Below are positions 38,142-46,010 of a DNA stretch of 64,000 nucleotides, piece by piece. A program made the translations under genes and the position numbers. Within the stretch, counting starts at the first letter, position 1. Each line of letters opens with the position of its first letter. The stretch is from Pseudomonas sp. GD04091 (GTDB lineage Bacteria; Pseudomonadota; Gammaproteobacteria; Pseudomonadales; Pseudomonadaceae): NCBI RefSeq assembly GCF_029836165.1, contig NZ_JAOEBG010000011.1, positions 102,631 through 166,630 on the forward strand, in the 5' to 3' direction. Under the pieces are notes generated by a model. It did not search any database. It worked only from the letters and a program-made list of their open reading frames with translations, and was not told where the DNA came from.

Positions 38142-39416
38142 TCAAGGCAACTGATCATCCAGCTTCTTGTTTTTCCAGCCATCGTTGCCCGGCAGGATCA
38201 GGTTCAGGGCAATGGCCACCACGGCGCACAGGGCGATGCCCTTCAGGCCCCAGTCGTCCGGACCGTCGCCGCTGCCGATCAACACGCCACCGATACCGAA
38301 CACCAGGGTCACCGACACGATCACCAGATTGCGTGCCTCGGCCAGGTCGATCTTGTGGCGGATCATGGTGTTCATGCCCACGGCTGCGATCGAGCCGAAC
38401 AACAGGCAGAGAATGCCGCCCATCACCGGGACCGGAATGCTCTGCAGCAGTGCGCCGAACTTGCCGATGAAGGCCAGGGTGATGGCGAATACCGCCGCCC
38501 AGGTCATGATCTTCGGGTTGTAGTTCTTGGTCAGCATCACCGCGCCGGTCACTTCGGCGTAGGTGGTGTTGGGCGGGCCGCCGAACATGCCTGCGGCGGT
38601 GGTGGCCAGGCCGTCGCCGAGCAGGGTGCGGTGCAGACCGGGCTTTTTCAGGTAGTCGCGACCGGTCACGCTGCCCACCGCGATCACCCCGCCGATATGC
38701 TCGATCGCCGGGGCCAGGGCCACCGGGACGATGAACAGGATCGCCTGCCAGTTGAACTCCGGCGCGGTGAAGTTCGGCAGTTCCAACCATGGGGCGGCGG
38801 CGATCTTGGCGGTGTCGACCACGCCGAAGGCGAACGACAGGCCGAAGCCCACCAGCACGCCGGCGATGATCGGTACCAGGCGGAAGATGCCCTTGCCGAA
38901 CACGGCGACGATCAGGGTGGTGAGCAGCGCCGGCATCGAGATCAGCATGGCGGTCTTGTACGGCATCAGCACGCTGCCGTCGCCACCCTTGCCCATCGCC
39001 ATGTTGGCGGCGATCGGCGCCATGGCCAGGCCGATGGAGATGATCACCGGGCCGATCACCACCGGGGGCAGCATGCGGTCGATGAAGCCGGTGCCCTTGA
39101 TCTTCACCATCAGGCCCATGAAGGTGTAGACGAAGCCGGCCGCCATGACGCCACCCATGGTCGCGGCCAGGCCGAACTGGCCCTTGGCGAGAATGATCGG
39201 GGTGATGAAGGCGAAGCTCGAAGCCAGGAACACCGGGACCTGGCGGCCGGTCACCAGCTGGAACAGCAAGGTGCCGAGGCCCGCGGTGAACAGTGCCACG
39301 TTGGGGTCGAGGCCGGTGATCAGCGGCATCAGCACCAGCGCGCCGAATGCCACGAAGAGCATCTGCGCGCCCGAAACGACCTGACGCCAGAGCGGGTCGT
39401 TGAAGCCGTCCTGCAT
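38142..39416 (-). CDS. uraA: Uracil permease (NCS2 family)
   Basis: A 424-residue nucleobase:proton symporter with about fourteen membrane segments. The substrate half-helix motifs 'SFAFITPII', 'GLAMAPIAANM' and 'GGPPNTTYAEVTGAVMLTK' are visible. It directly follows upp on the minus strand with a 2-base gap, so uptake and conversion of uracil are encoded together. Confidence 0.93.
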   Translation of the reverse strand: MQDGFNDPLWRQVVSGAQMLFVAFGALVLMPLITGLDPNVALFTAGLGTLLFQLVTGRQVPVFLASSFAFITPIILAKGQFGLAATMGGVMAAGFVYTFMGLMVKIKGTGFIDRMLPPVVIGPVIISIGLAMAPIAANMAMGKGGDGSVLMPYKTAMLISMPALLTTLIVAVFGKGIFRLVPIIAGVLVGFGLSFAFGVVDTAKIAAAPWLELPNFTAPEFNWQAILFIVPVALAPAIEHIGGVIAVGSVTGRDYLKKPGLHRTLLGDGLATTAAGMFGGPPNTTYAEVTGAVMLTKNYNPKIMTWAAVFAITLAFIGKFGALLQSIPVPVMGGILCLLFGSIAAVGMNTMIRHKIDLAEARNLVIVSVTLVFGIGGVLIGSGDGPDDWGLKGIALCAVVAIALNLILPGNDGWKNKKLDDQLP

Positions 39417-39418
39417 GA

Positions 39419-40057
39419 TCAGGCGTCCTTCTGCTTGGTGCCGAAGATCTTGTCGCCGGCATCGCCCAGGCCGGGAACGATGTAGCCGTGTTCATTCAGG
39501 CGCTGGTCGATCGAGGCGGTGTAGATCTGCACGTCAGGGTGGGCTTTTTCCACCACTTCGATGCCTTCGGGTGCCGCGACCAGGACCATGGCGCGAATTT
39601 CCCTGCAGCCGGCCTTCTTCAGCAGGTCGATGGTGGCGACCATCGAGCCGCCGGTGGCCAGCATCGGGTCGATGATCAGGGCCAGGCGCTGGTTGATGTC
39701 CGGCGCGAGCTTTTCCAGGTAGGTGTGGGCTTCGAGGGTTTCCTCGTTGCGGGCCACGCCCACGGCGCTCACCTTGGCGCCCGGCACCAGGCTGAGCACG
39801 CCGTCGAGCATGCCGATGCCGGCGCGCAGGATCGGCACCACGGTGATCTTCTTGCCGGCGATCTTCTCGACCTGGACCTTGCCGCACCAGCCGTCGATCT
39901 CGTAGGTCTCGAGCGGCAGGTCCTGGGTGGCTTCGTAGGTCAGGAGCGCGCCGACTTCCTGGGCGAGTTCGCGAAAATTCTTGGTGCTGATATCGGCACG
40001 GCGCATCAGGCCGAGCTTGTGGCGGATCAGCGGATGGCGGATCTCACGAGTAGGCAT
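39419..40057 (-). CDS. upp: Uracil phosphoribosyltransferase
   Basis: A 212-residue pyrimidine-salvage enzyme making UMP from uracil and PRPP. The PRPP loop '[20 protein letters not shown]' (~residues 127-146) and the uracil motif '[15 protein letters not shown]' near the C-terminus are intact. Start at ATG 40057 ([10 protein letters not shown]) with GGAGGG upstream. It is the last backbone gene before the conjugative element; upstream bases 40058-40130 hold a leader dyad. Confidence 0.96.
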   Translation of the reverse strand: MPTREIRHPLIRHKLGLMRRADISTKNFRELAQEVGALLTYEATQDLPLETYEIDGWCGKVQVEKIAGKKITVVPILRAGIGMLDGVLSLVPGAKVSAVGVARNEETLEAHTYLEKLAPDINQRLALIIDPMLATGGSMVATIDLLKKAGCREIRAMVLVAAPEGIEVVEKAHPDVQIYTASIDQRLNEHGYIVPGLGDAGDKIFGTKQKDA

Positions 40058-40098
40058 AGAGGGAGGGCTCCGGGAGGCGGGCAAAAAAGTTCTGGTGT

Positions 40099-40129
40099 CA
40101 AGTCCTTTGTGCAAATCACGCAGGACTTG
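40099..40129 (-). promoter_or_regulatory. Leader inverted repeat upstream of upp
   Basis: CAAGTCCT (40099-40106) and AGGACTTG (40122-40129) form an 8 bp dyad 42-72 bases before upp. It could be an operator or the stem of a leader hairpin. No PyrR-like motif was recognised. Confidence 0.4.
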
Positions 40130-40380
40130 AAACCGTATATGGGACAGTAGGTTAGCTCTTTTCTCGGCCACTTTGGCGCGGTGTGGCTTCGTGGGCTAGG
40201 AGCCACATAGGAGCGTTGGGAGAGAAAGCCACATCGCACTGTGTCGTGCTGGATTGCCGAGGGACGGCGGGCTTGTCTTGTCATCATAGCCCAGGCGGCT
40301 CTTGGCGGCATCCAGAATGAAGAACGCGCAGCCTTGGGCTGCGCGTTCGATGGATGTTGCTGGGCAGGCTTCGAGGGCCA
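40130..40380. other. Junction of chromosome and conjugative element (attachment end expected here)
   Basis: No gene is seen from 40058 to 40380. Backbone sequence must change to element sequence somewhere here, since upp is backbone and the DUF2274 gene belongs to the transfer region. Three copies of a short motif cluster at 40182-40234 (TGTGGCT, then AGCCACAT twice, 26 bases apart). The TTTTTCAT core typical of Tn4371-like elements was not found, so the exact end cannot be placed. Confidence 0.45.
40323..40347 (-). terminator. Hairpin after the trb operon
   Basis: Perfect 11 bp stem AACGCGCAGCC/GGCTGCGCGTT with a 3-base loop, 34 bases beyond the DUF2274 stop. On the minus strand it is followed by a modest T-rich stretch (TTCATT). 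Probably ends the transfer operon. Confidence 0.65.
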
Positions 40381-40623
40381 TCACGTCGGCTTGGACGGCA
40401 CGCTCCGCGTCGTGGTGCCCTTCCTGAATCCCCGATCCCCCGCCATGAACGCCTCCAGCATGTGCGGGATCAACTTCTCGGCATCGACGGCCTCGCCATA
40501 CGCCTGCGCGTGCAGCGCGGCGTAGCGGTCGAGGTCGGCTTTCAAGCTGGCCGGGCAGGCAAAGGTCAGCTTGACGCTCTCGGTCTTGGGCAGCGGCCCT
40601 AGCCGCAGTTTCTTCGTGTTCAT
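40381..40623 (-). CDS. DUF2274 protein, last gene of the transfer operon
   Basis: An 80-residue protein opening 'NTKKLRLGPLPKTESVKLTF' with a ribbon-helix-helix-like central part (CPASLKADLDRYAALHAQ). DUF2274 proteins are found directly after trbI in Tn4371-like elements and may be small DNA-binding or accessory proteins; function unknown. It overlaps trbI by 4 bases (ATGA). Confidence 0.85.
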   Translation of the reverse strand: MNTKKLRLGPLPKTESVKLTFACPASLKADLDRYAALHAQAYGEAVDAEKLIPHMLEAFMAGDRGFRKGTTTRSVPSKPT

Positions 40624-41894
40624 TGGGAAGCTCCCCGGTTGAAGAACAGCGGCTGGCACGGCCGCAGCACCAGATCCCGGTTCACGATGACGCGAACCGG
40701 CAGGCCCGGCCTAATGGTCAGCGTCGGCTGGATGTCCATGTTGCGCCGGGTGATCTCCTGACCCACCTGATTGATGCTGTCCTGGGCGCTGTCGCGCCCC
40801 GCGATGACGATGCGGTTGCCGTCCTGGCGGTTCTCTGGCGCGGCCAACTCGGCGCCTACGCCCAGCAGCGTCGTCAGCACGGCGCCCGCGACGATGCGAT
40901 TCCAATGCCAGTCCACGTCGTCTTCCAGGCCGGCGTAGCCGGCTGGATCGGTGCCGACAAGGTTGTCGAGCGTCAGCGAGGACGTATCGGGCAGGATGAC
41001 CCGGTTCCACACCACCTGCACGCGGCTCTGCCCGTAGCTGACCTGGCTGTTGTATTTACCCAGGATGCGCGACCCCTGCGGGATCAACAGGAACTTGCCC
41101 GTGGCCGAGTCATAGACCGGCTCCGTCACCGTGGCGATCACGTCGCCTGGCAAGTCCGACTTGATGCCCGTCACCAGCGCGCCCGCAATCACCGTTCCGG
41201 CCATGACCTGATACGGCGAGGCCGGCATTTTCAGGTTTCCGGAATTGCGGGTTTCCATAGAGCCGCCTTTCAGGAACGCCTCTTTCTGGTCTTGCCGGTT
41301 TTGCACAGCTGTCGGATCGGCAGGCTGGGGCGCCGCCGAGGCCGGCCCAGCCGCGAGCGGGTCGAAGGCCGCGAGCGTGTTGGCAGCACCAGGCACACCC
41401 GGCGGCGCCACCGTGGCCGTGGCGGCGGCCTGGCCCTGGCCGCCCGAGCGGAAAAACACCGACGAAGCCGCTGCGGCTTCCGCCTCCTTGCGCAAGGCGT
41501 CGTTGGGATCGTGGCCGGGGGCCGCGTAAGCGGCCACGGCGGACTGCTGCGAGTTCACGATGGCCGGGCCAAGATCGCCCGGCAGTGGCGGCCCCAGCTC
41601 GGGCACCTTCGGCGGCAGCTTCGAGTAGTCGGACGGCAGGCCGTCCAGCCCTTCGGACTTCGAGACGCGATCGACGTTGTAAAGCTCGGTCTGCTCGCCC
41701 GCGCCGCGCCGGTGCGGTTGCAATGACCAGATCGTGGCCCCGAGCACGGCGACCGACAGGCCGCCGACGAGGACGGCCAGCGTGCGCCGGTTCAACCGGG
41801 TCACGGCACGCGGCTGGGCGCGAAGCGCCACCGCCTCGGGCGCGACCTTGCCTGCCTGCCGCGTGGCGAGGTCGGGGGTATCGTCCTGGCTCAT
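40620..41894 (-). CDS. trbI: Conjugal transfer protein TrbI (VirB10-like)
   Basis: A 424-residue inner-to-outer-membrane spanning core-complex protein. It has a cytoplasmic N-terminus, one membrane helix (~residues 38-58, 'RTLAVLVGGLSVAVLGATIW'), a Pro/Ala-rich periplasmic region and a C-terminal VirB10 beta-domain from ~230 ('AGTVIAGALVTGIKSDLPGD' and 'QVVWNRVILPDTSSL'). It starts 2 bases after trbG. Confidence 0.94.
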   Translation of the reverse strand: MSQDDTPDLATRQAGKVAPEAVALRAQPRAVTRLNRRTLAVLVGGLSVAVLGATIWSLQPHRRGAGEQTELYNVDRVSKSEGLDGLPSDYSKLPPKVPELGPPLPGDLGPAIVNSQQSAVAAYAAPGHDPNDALRKEAEAAAASSVFFRSGGQGQAAATATVAPPGVPGAANTLAAFDPLAAGPASAAPQPADPTAVQNRQDQKEAFLKGGSMETRNSGNLKMPASPYQVMAGTVIAGALVTGIKSDLPGDVIATVTEPVYDSATGKFLLIPQGSRILGKYNSQVSYGQSRVQVVWNRVILPDTSSLTLDNLVGTDPAGYAGLEDDVDWHWNRIVAGAVLTTLLGVGAELAAPENRQDGNRIVIAGRDSAQDSINQVGQEITRRNMDIQPTLTIRPGLPVRVIVNRDLVLRPCQPLFFNRGASQ

Positions 41895-41896
41895 GG

Positions 41897-42895
41897 TCAG
41901 TTCCTCCGTGCCACGCCATCCGTGCGCTCGATCCGCACCACGTCGCCCTTGTCACCGCCCAGGCGCAACTCTGCCGCGCCAAACAGGCGATCCACGATGT
42001 AGTACGGCGAACGGAAGCGGTAGTTCACCAGTTGCCCGTCGCCTTCCGGCCCGATCACGAACAGCGGCGGCAGTTCGCCTTGCGCGATGCCGGCGGGGAA
42101 CTGGATATAGACCTTCTGCCCGTCGTCGAAAGCGCGCAGCGGCTTCCACGACGGATTGCTGCCGCCGATCGCGTAGCGAAAGCGCAGGTTCTCCAGCGAC
42201 AGGCCGCTATCCACCGGCGCGGCGGCGCTGGCCGCTTGCGCCTGGCGCTGCAAGGCCAGCATCCGGTCGCGCGGGTACTCCCAGGACACCGACGCCATCC
42301 ACGTCTTTTCCGTGGAAGTCAGTTCCAGCAGGTACGTCCTCCGGCTGGTGATGATGACCAGATTGGTCTTGAGGCCCGAGCGGATCGGCTTGACCAGCAC
42401 GTTGACGCGCAAGTCGGCACCGCTGCCGCTGGACGTGTCGCCCACGATCCAGCGCACGGTATCGCCGGCGGCCACCGTCACCAGCTCCTCGCCCGGCTGC
42501 AAGGCAACCATCGTCACCCGGCCCACGGCCGCATAGACCTGATACAGCGCGCCATCGGTGAAGGGCCACACCTGAATCGCGTTGACGTAGCCCTCGCGCG
42601 TGGGCGCGACACGCGCCTCGGCATTGGCGCGTGAAACGCGCACCTTCTCGTCGGCCGGCTCGGGCGTGGGCTTGGCGTCCTCGGCCTCGGGTGCCGGCAT
42701 CAACTGCGCCGGCATCGGCAGCACCTCGGGCACGGCCACAACCTCCACGGGCGCGGGCGGCTCCGGCATCGGCTGGGCCTGCACCGGCACCGGCTCATCG
42801 AGCGAGATGGTCGGCGGCGGCTTGCCTTGCGTGGCGCAGCCCGCCAGGGCAACAAGCATCAACGGCAAAGCGTAAAAGCGGAAAGACAGGTTCAT
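41897..42895 (-). CDS. trbG: Conjugal transfer protein TrbG (VirB9-like)
   Basis: A 332-residue outer-membrane-complex lipoprotein: signal peptide with lipobox 'LVALAGC' (Cys ~20), a long Pro/Glu-rich linker (residues ~25-95), then the VirB9 beta-domain ('YVNAIQVWPFTDGALYQVY', 'TNLVIITSRRTYLLEL') and the C-terminal CagX segment. Start at ATG 42895, overlapping trbF by 4 bases. Confidence 0.93.
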   Translation of the reverse strand: MNLSFRFYALPLMLVALAGCATQGKPPPTISLDEPVPVQAQPMPEPPAPVEVVAVPEVLPMPAQLMPAPEAEDAKPTPEPADEKVRVSRANAEARVAPTREGYVNAIQVWPFTDGALYQVYAAVGRVTMVALQPGEELVTVAAGDTVRWIVGDTSSGSGADLRVNVLVKPIRSGLKTNLVIITSRRTYLLELTSTEKTWMASVSWEYPRDRMLALQRQAQAASAAAPVDSGLSLENLRFRYAIGGSNPSWKPLRAFDDGQKVYIQFPAGIAQGELPPLFVIGPEGDGQLVNYRFRSPYYIVDRLFGAAELRLGGDKGDVVRIERTDGVARRN

Positions 42896-43596
42896 GGTTT
42901 TGCTCCTTCGGAAGAATCCAGCTCGCGGCTCCAGGAAAGGCCGTTGACGTAGATGCCCAGCGGGTTCTTGCGCAGGCGTTCTTCGGTGCGCGGCGGCTGG
43001 AGCACGATGGACACCACGGCCGTCCACCGTTCCAGGCCCGCCGCAGCGCCGTTGACGTAGCGGCGTTCCGTCCAGCGCACGTTGAAAGACGTGTCGCTGG
43101 CACGCACGACGCTGGTGATCTGCACCGTCACCGACTCCTTTCCGATGCGCGCGAACGGGTCGTTGACCCGCGCGTAGTCGTTGAGCACGGCCGCGCCTTT
43201 GTCGGTCGTGTAGTCGTAGGCGTCCAGCCAGTTCTGGCGGACGACGATGGGGTCGATGGACAGCGAGCGCACCAGCGTCACGAAGCGCGCGATGTGGTGC
43301 GCCGTCTGCGCATCGTTGGGCCGGTACGGCGTGGCGGCTTCGCCCACGGCGCGCACCTGGCCCGCGTTGTCCACCTCCACGACGTAGGGCGTGACGATGG
43401 ATTGCGCCGAGCGCCACACCAGTCCGCCGGCCATCAGCAGCGCGAGCGTGAGGCAGCCGAAGGCCATGAATCGCCAGTTCTTGGCCTGGACGCGGGCCGA
43501 GCCGATACGGTCGTCCCACACCTGGCCGGCGGTTTGGTACGGCGTGGCAGGCTGCGGCGTGTCGGCGTAGCGCACCTGCGGTTTCTTGAATCGCAT
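42892..43596 (-). CDS. trbF: Conjugal transfer protein TrbF (VirB8-like)
   Basis: A 234-residue bitopic inner-membrane protein that scaffolds the type IV secretion machine. A single helix at residues ~43-63 (FMAFGCLTLALLMAGGLVW) precedes the periplasmic NTF2-like VirB8 domain, ending with 'NPLGIYVNGLSWSREL', a conserved TrbF/VirB8 motif. 24 bases separate it from trbL. Confidence 0.94.
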   Translation of the reverse strand: MRFKKPQVRYADTPQPATPYQTAGQVWDDRIGSARVQAKNWRFMAFGCLTLALLMAGGLVWRSAQSIVTPYVVEVDNAGQVRAVGEAATPYRPNDAQTAHHIARFVTLVRSLSIDPIVVRQNWLDAYDYTTDKGAAVLNDYARVNDPFARIGKESVTVQITSVVRASDTSFNVRWTERRYVNGAAAGLERWTAVVSIVLQPPRTEERLRKNPLGIYVNGLSWSRELDSSEGAKP

Positions 43597-43620
43597 GGTC
43601 AGTTCTCCTTGTGAATCGCG

Positions 43621-44991
43621 TCAGTCGTCGGAGCCGCGCAGGCTCGGGCCTTGCCCGGAGCCGCCGCCGTCGCCACCGCGCAGCGCGTGGGCAGCGGTGG
43701 TCGCGGCGTGGGTGAGCTGCTGGCGGCGATGCAGCCGCTTGGCCCAAGCGGGCTGCTCGGGCGCCTGTGCAGCGGCAGCGCCTGCCGGCGCTTCGCTGGT
43801 GGCGGCCTGGCCGGCTGACGCGCCAGCGTCGCCGTTCCAGCCCGCGCGGAACGGTGCGGCCATGCGCTGCCCGGCAGCGGAAGCGCGGGATGCGGCAGCG
43901 CGTCCGGCAGACTGCGCGCCGGTCTTGGCGACGTTGCCCAAGCCCGCCATCGCGCCTTTGGCACCGCCGCCGGCGGCAGCGGAACCCGCCTGGAACGCCG
44001 ACTTCGCGCTGCCAGCCGCCGACGTGGCGGCACGCGCGCCGCTGCCGGCCAGCTTGGCGGCAGCCGGGGCCATGCGCGCGCCAGCGGCCACCGCGCCGCC
44101 CACGCCCGTCGCGGCAGCACCGACAGCCACTGCCGTTCCGGCCGCGCCGACGGCGGCACCGGCCATCGCGCCCGCGCCGAGCTGGGGCGCGCCGGACACA
44201 AGGCCCGTGGCGATGCCGGGGCCGAAGATCCCGAGCGCGAGCAAGGTGAGCGAGGCCAGCATGATGACCAGCGCGTGGTCGATGTTCGGCTCGGCGGGGT
44301 GGACTTGGAACTGCGCGAACAGGCCCGAGCCGATGCCGACGATCACAGCCAGCACCAGCACTTTGATGCCAGCGGCCACGACGTTGCCCAGCACCTTCTC
44401 GGCGAGAAAGCTGGTCTTGTTCCACAGCGCGAACGGCACCAGCACGAACCCGGCGAGCGTGGTCAGCTTGAACTCGATCAGCGTGATGAAAAGCTGGATC
44501 GCCAGCACGAAGAAGCACAGCACCACGACCAGCCACGCGAGGAACATCACCACGATGGGATCGAGATTGGCGAACACCTCGGGGAAGCCCGCCATCTCGC
44601 CGATCTGCTCCAGAATCGGCGCCCCGGCGTCGATGCCGGTCTTGGCGAGCCGGCCCGGCTGCAAGAAGTTCTCCATCGTGATGGCCGAGCCGGTGGCGGT
44701 GATGCCCAGCCCCGCGAACGAGCGGAACACGATGCTGGCCAGCCAGTTGAAGTTGTTGAGGATGTAGGCGAAGGCACCGACGTAGAGCACCTTGCGCAGC
44801 AGCTTGGCGATCACGTCATCGCCTTGGCCGGTGGCGTGGCTCATGGCCCAATACAGCCCGGCGATCGTCATGTCGATGACGATCAGCGTGGCCGTGAGGA
44901 ACGCCACTTCGCCGCGCAGCAGCCCGAAACCCGAGTCGATGTAGGTGGCGAAGGTGTTGAGGAACTGGTCGATGATGGTCACGTCATTCAT
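43621..44991 (-). CDS. trbL: Conjugal transfer protein TrbL (VirB6-like)
   Basis: A 456-residue polytopic inner-membrane protein. Five to six helices occupy residues ~25-240, including 'LWNKTSFLAEKVLGNVVAAG'. The C-terminal ~200 residues are an Ala/Gly-rich, low-complexity tail ending in Gly/Arg. It forms part of the channel. It overlaps the exclusion lipoprotein gene by 4 bases. Confidence 0.92.
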   Translation of the reverse strand: MNDVTIIDQFLNTFATYIDSGFGLLRGEVAFLTATLIVIDMTIAGLYWAMSHATGQGDDVIAKLLRKVLYVGAFAYILNNFNWLASIVFRSFAGLGITATGSAITMENFLQPGRLAKTGIDAGAPILEQIGEMAGFPEVFANLDPIVVMFLAWLVVVLCFFVLAIQLFITLIEFKLTTLAGFVLVPFALWNKTSFLAEKVLGNVVAAGIKVLVLAVIVGIGSGLFAQFQVHPAEPNIDHALVIMLASLTLLALGIFGPGIATGLVSGAPQLGAGAMAGAAVGAAGTAVAVGAAATGVGGAVAAGARMAPAAAKLAGSGARAATSAAGSAKSAFQAGSAAAGGGAKGAMAGLGNVAKTGAQSAGRAAASRASAAGQRMAAPFRAGWNGDAGASAGQAATSEAPAGAAAAQAPEQPAWAKRLHRRQQLTHAATTAAHALRGGDGGGSGQGPSLRGSDD

Positions 44992-45272
44992 GGCGTGCCC
45001 TCCGGTTCCTCGAAGCTGGGCGGGATCGGCGGCAGGTCGGCCAGCGTCTGGTATTCATCCGGCCCGGCCTCGCCGGAAAAGAAGCGCCGCCGGAAGGCTT
45101 CGGCGGCGGCGCGGCAAGCGTCCTCGCCCGTGGCCTGCCGGTCGGCCGCGCATTGCGCGCGCAATGCCTTGAGCCGCACGCGATCGGCGGCCAGGGCATC
45201 GGCGAGGTTGTCGGCCGGCTGCTCGCCGCAAGCGGCCAGCAGCACGGCACCAAGGACGAGGACGCATCGCAT
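44988..45272 (-). CDS. trbK: TrbK-like entry-exclusion lipoprotein
   Basis: A 94-residue lipoprotein with lipobox 'VLLAAC' (Cys ~15) and a mature domain 'LKALRAQCAADRQATGEDAC' followed by 'FRRRFFSGE'. Such small lipoproteins in this position block entry of a second copy of the element. It is homologous to the lipoprotein at 52871 (LKELRQQCKTDR.. RKRFYG). Starts 12 bases after trbJ. Confidence 0.87.
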   Translation of the reverse strand: MRCVLVLGAVLLAACGEQPADNLADALAADRVRLKALRAQCAADRQATGEDACRAAAEAFRRRFFSGEAGPDEYQTLADLPPIPPSFEEPEGTP

Positions 45273-45284
45273 GGCGGCCTCCTG

Positions 45285-46010
45285 TCAGTCGCGGTAGAAG
45301 TTGACGGACTGCGGCGTGTACGGCGTGCCTTCCCCGAGGAAGCGCCGCCGCACTTCGCGGGCGCGCTCGGTGGCCGCCGCCTGCCGCGCCAGTTCCAGCG
45401 AGGCGGCCCGGTCTTGCGTGATCTGGAGCCGCTGCGACTGGATCGACTGCTTGGCCTGCAAGGCGAGCAACTGGTTCATGGCCTGCATCGCCTGCAACGC
45501 GCCTTGCGCCGACTGGCTCTTGCCGACCAGATCGGCCAGCACGCTTTCGTCTTCGCCCAGGTTCTGCGACACCTGCGCCTGCATCTGCATGGTGGTCTGC
45601 AAGCCGCCCAGCGTGTTCTTCCACCGCTCCTGGGCGTCGCGGTACATCTGGTCGCCGCTGACGGTGGCGGCGTACTGCTCCGGGTACAGGCGGGCAAACT
45701 CCCGATCCAGATTCGTCACGTCGTAGGCCAAGCCTCGGGCCTGGGCGATCAGCCGCTCGGTCGTCGCCAGGTTGGCGCGCAACTGGCCGACCACGCTGGA
45801 TGGAAGGCTGGCGAGGTTGCGCGCCTGGTTCATCAGCATTTGCGCTTCGTTCTGGAGCTGGCGAATCTGGTTGTTGATCTGCTCCAGCGTGCGGATCGCG
45901 GTCATCGTGTTCTGCACGAGGTTGGTGGGGTCGATCACGACCCATTGCGCATGGGCAGTGGCGGTGCAAAGCATGGCCGCGATGGCAGCGGCGACAAGGC
46001 GCTTCTTCAT
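45285..46010 (-). CDS. trbJ: Conjugal transfer protein TrbJ (VirB5-like)
   Basis: A 241-residue secreted protein: signal peptide (KKRLVAAAIAAMLCTATAHA) then long Gln-rich helices ('QNTMTAIRTLEQINNQIRQLQ' spans two heptads). VirB5/TrbJ proteins form the tip of the conjugative pilus or channel. The C-terminus reads 'RRRFLGEGTPYTPQ', a motif also found in the exclusion lipoprotein at 52871. Overlaps trbE by 4 bases. Confidence 0.92.
   Translation of the reverse strand: MKKRLVAAAIAAMLCTATAHAQWVVIDPTNLVQNTMTAIRTLEQINNQIRQLQNEAQMLMNQARNLASLPSSVVGQLRANLATTERLIAQARGLAYDVTNLDREFARLYPEQYAATVSGDQMYRDAQERWKNTLGGLQTTMQMQAQVSQNLGEDESVLADLVGKSQSAQGALQAMQAMNQLLALQAKQSIQSQRLQITQDRAASLELARQAAATERAREVRRRFLGEGTPYTPQSVNFYRD

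Noticed and set aside
40058..40380. TTTTTCAT-type attachment core of Tn4371-like elements
   Set aside because: Looked for on both strands and not found; the join cannot be placed on that basis.
41897..44536. An 879-codon frame including TrbG
   Set aside because: The upstream part is antisense-like translation of trbF and trbL in another frame; the lipoprotein signal at 42895 marks the real TrbG start.
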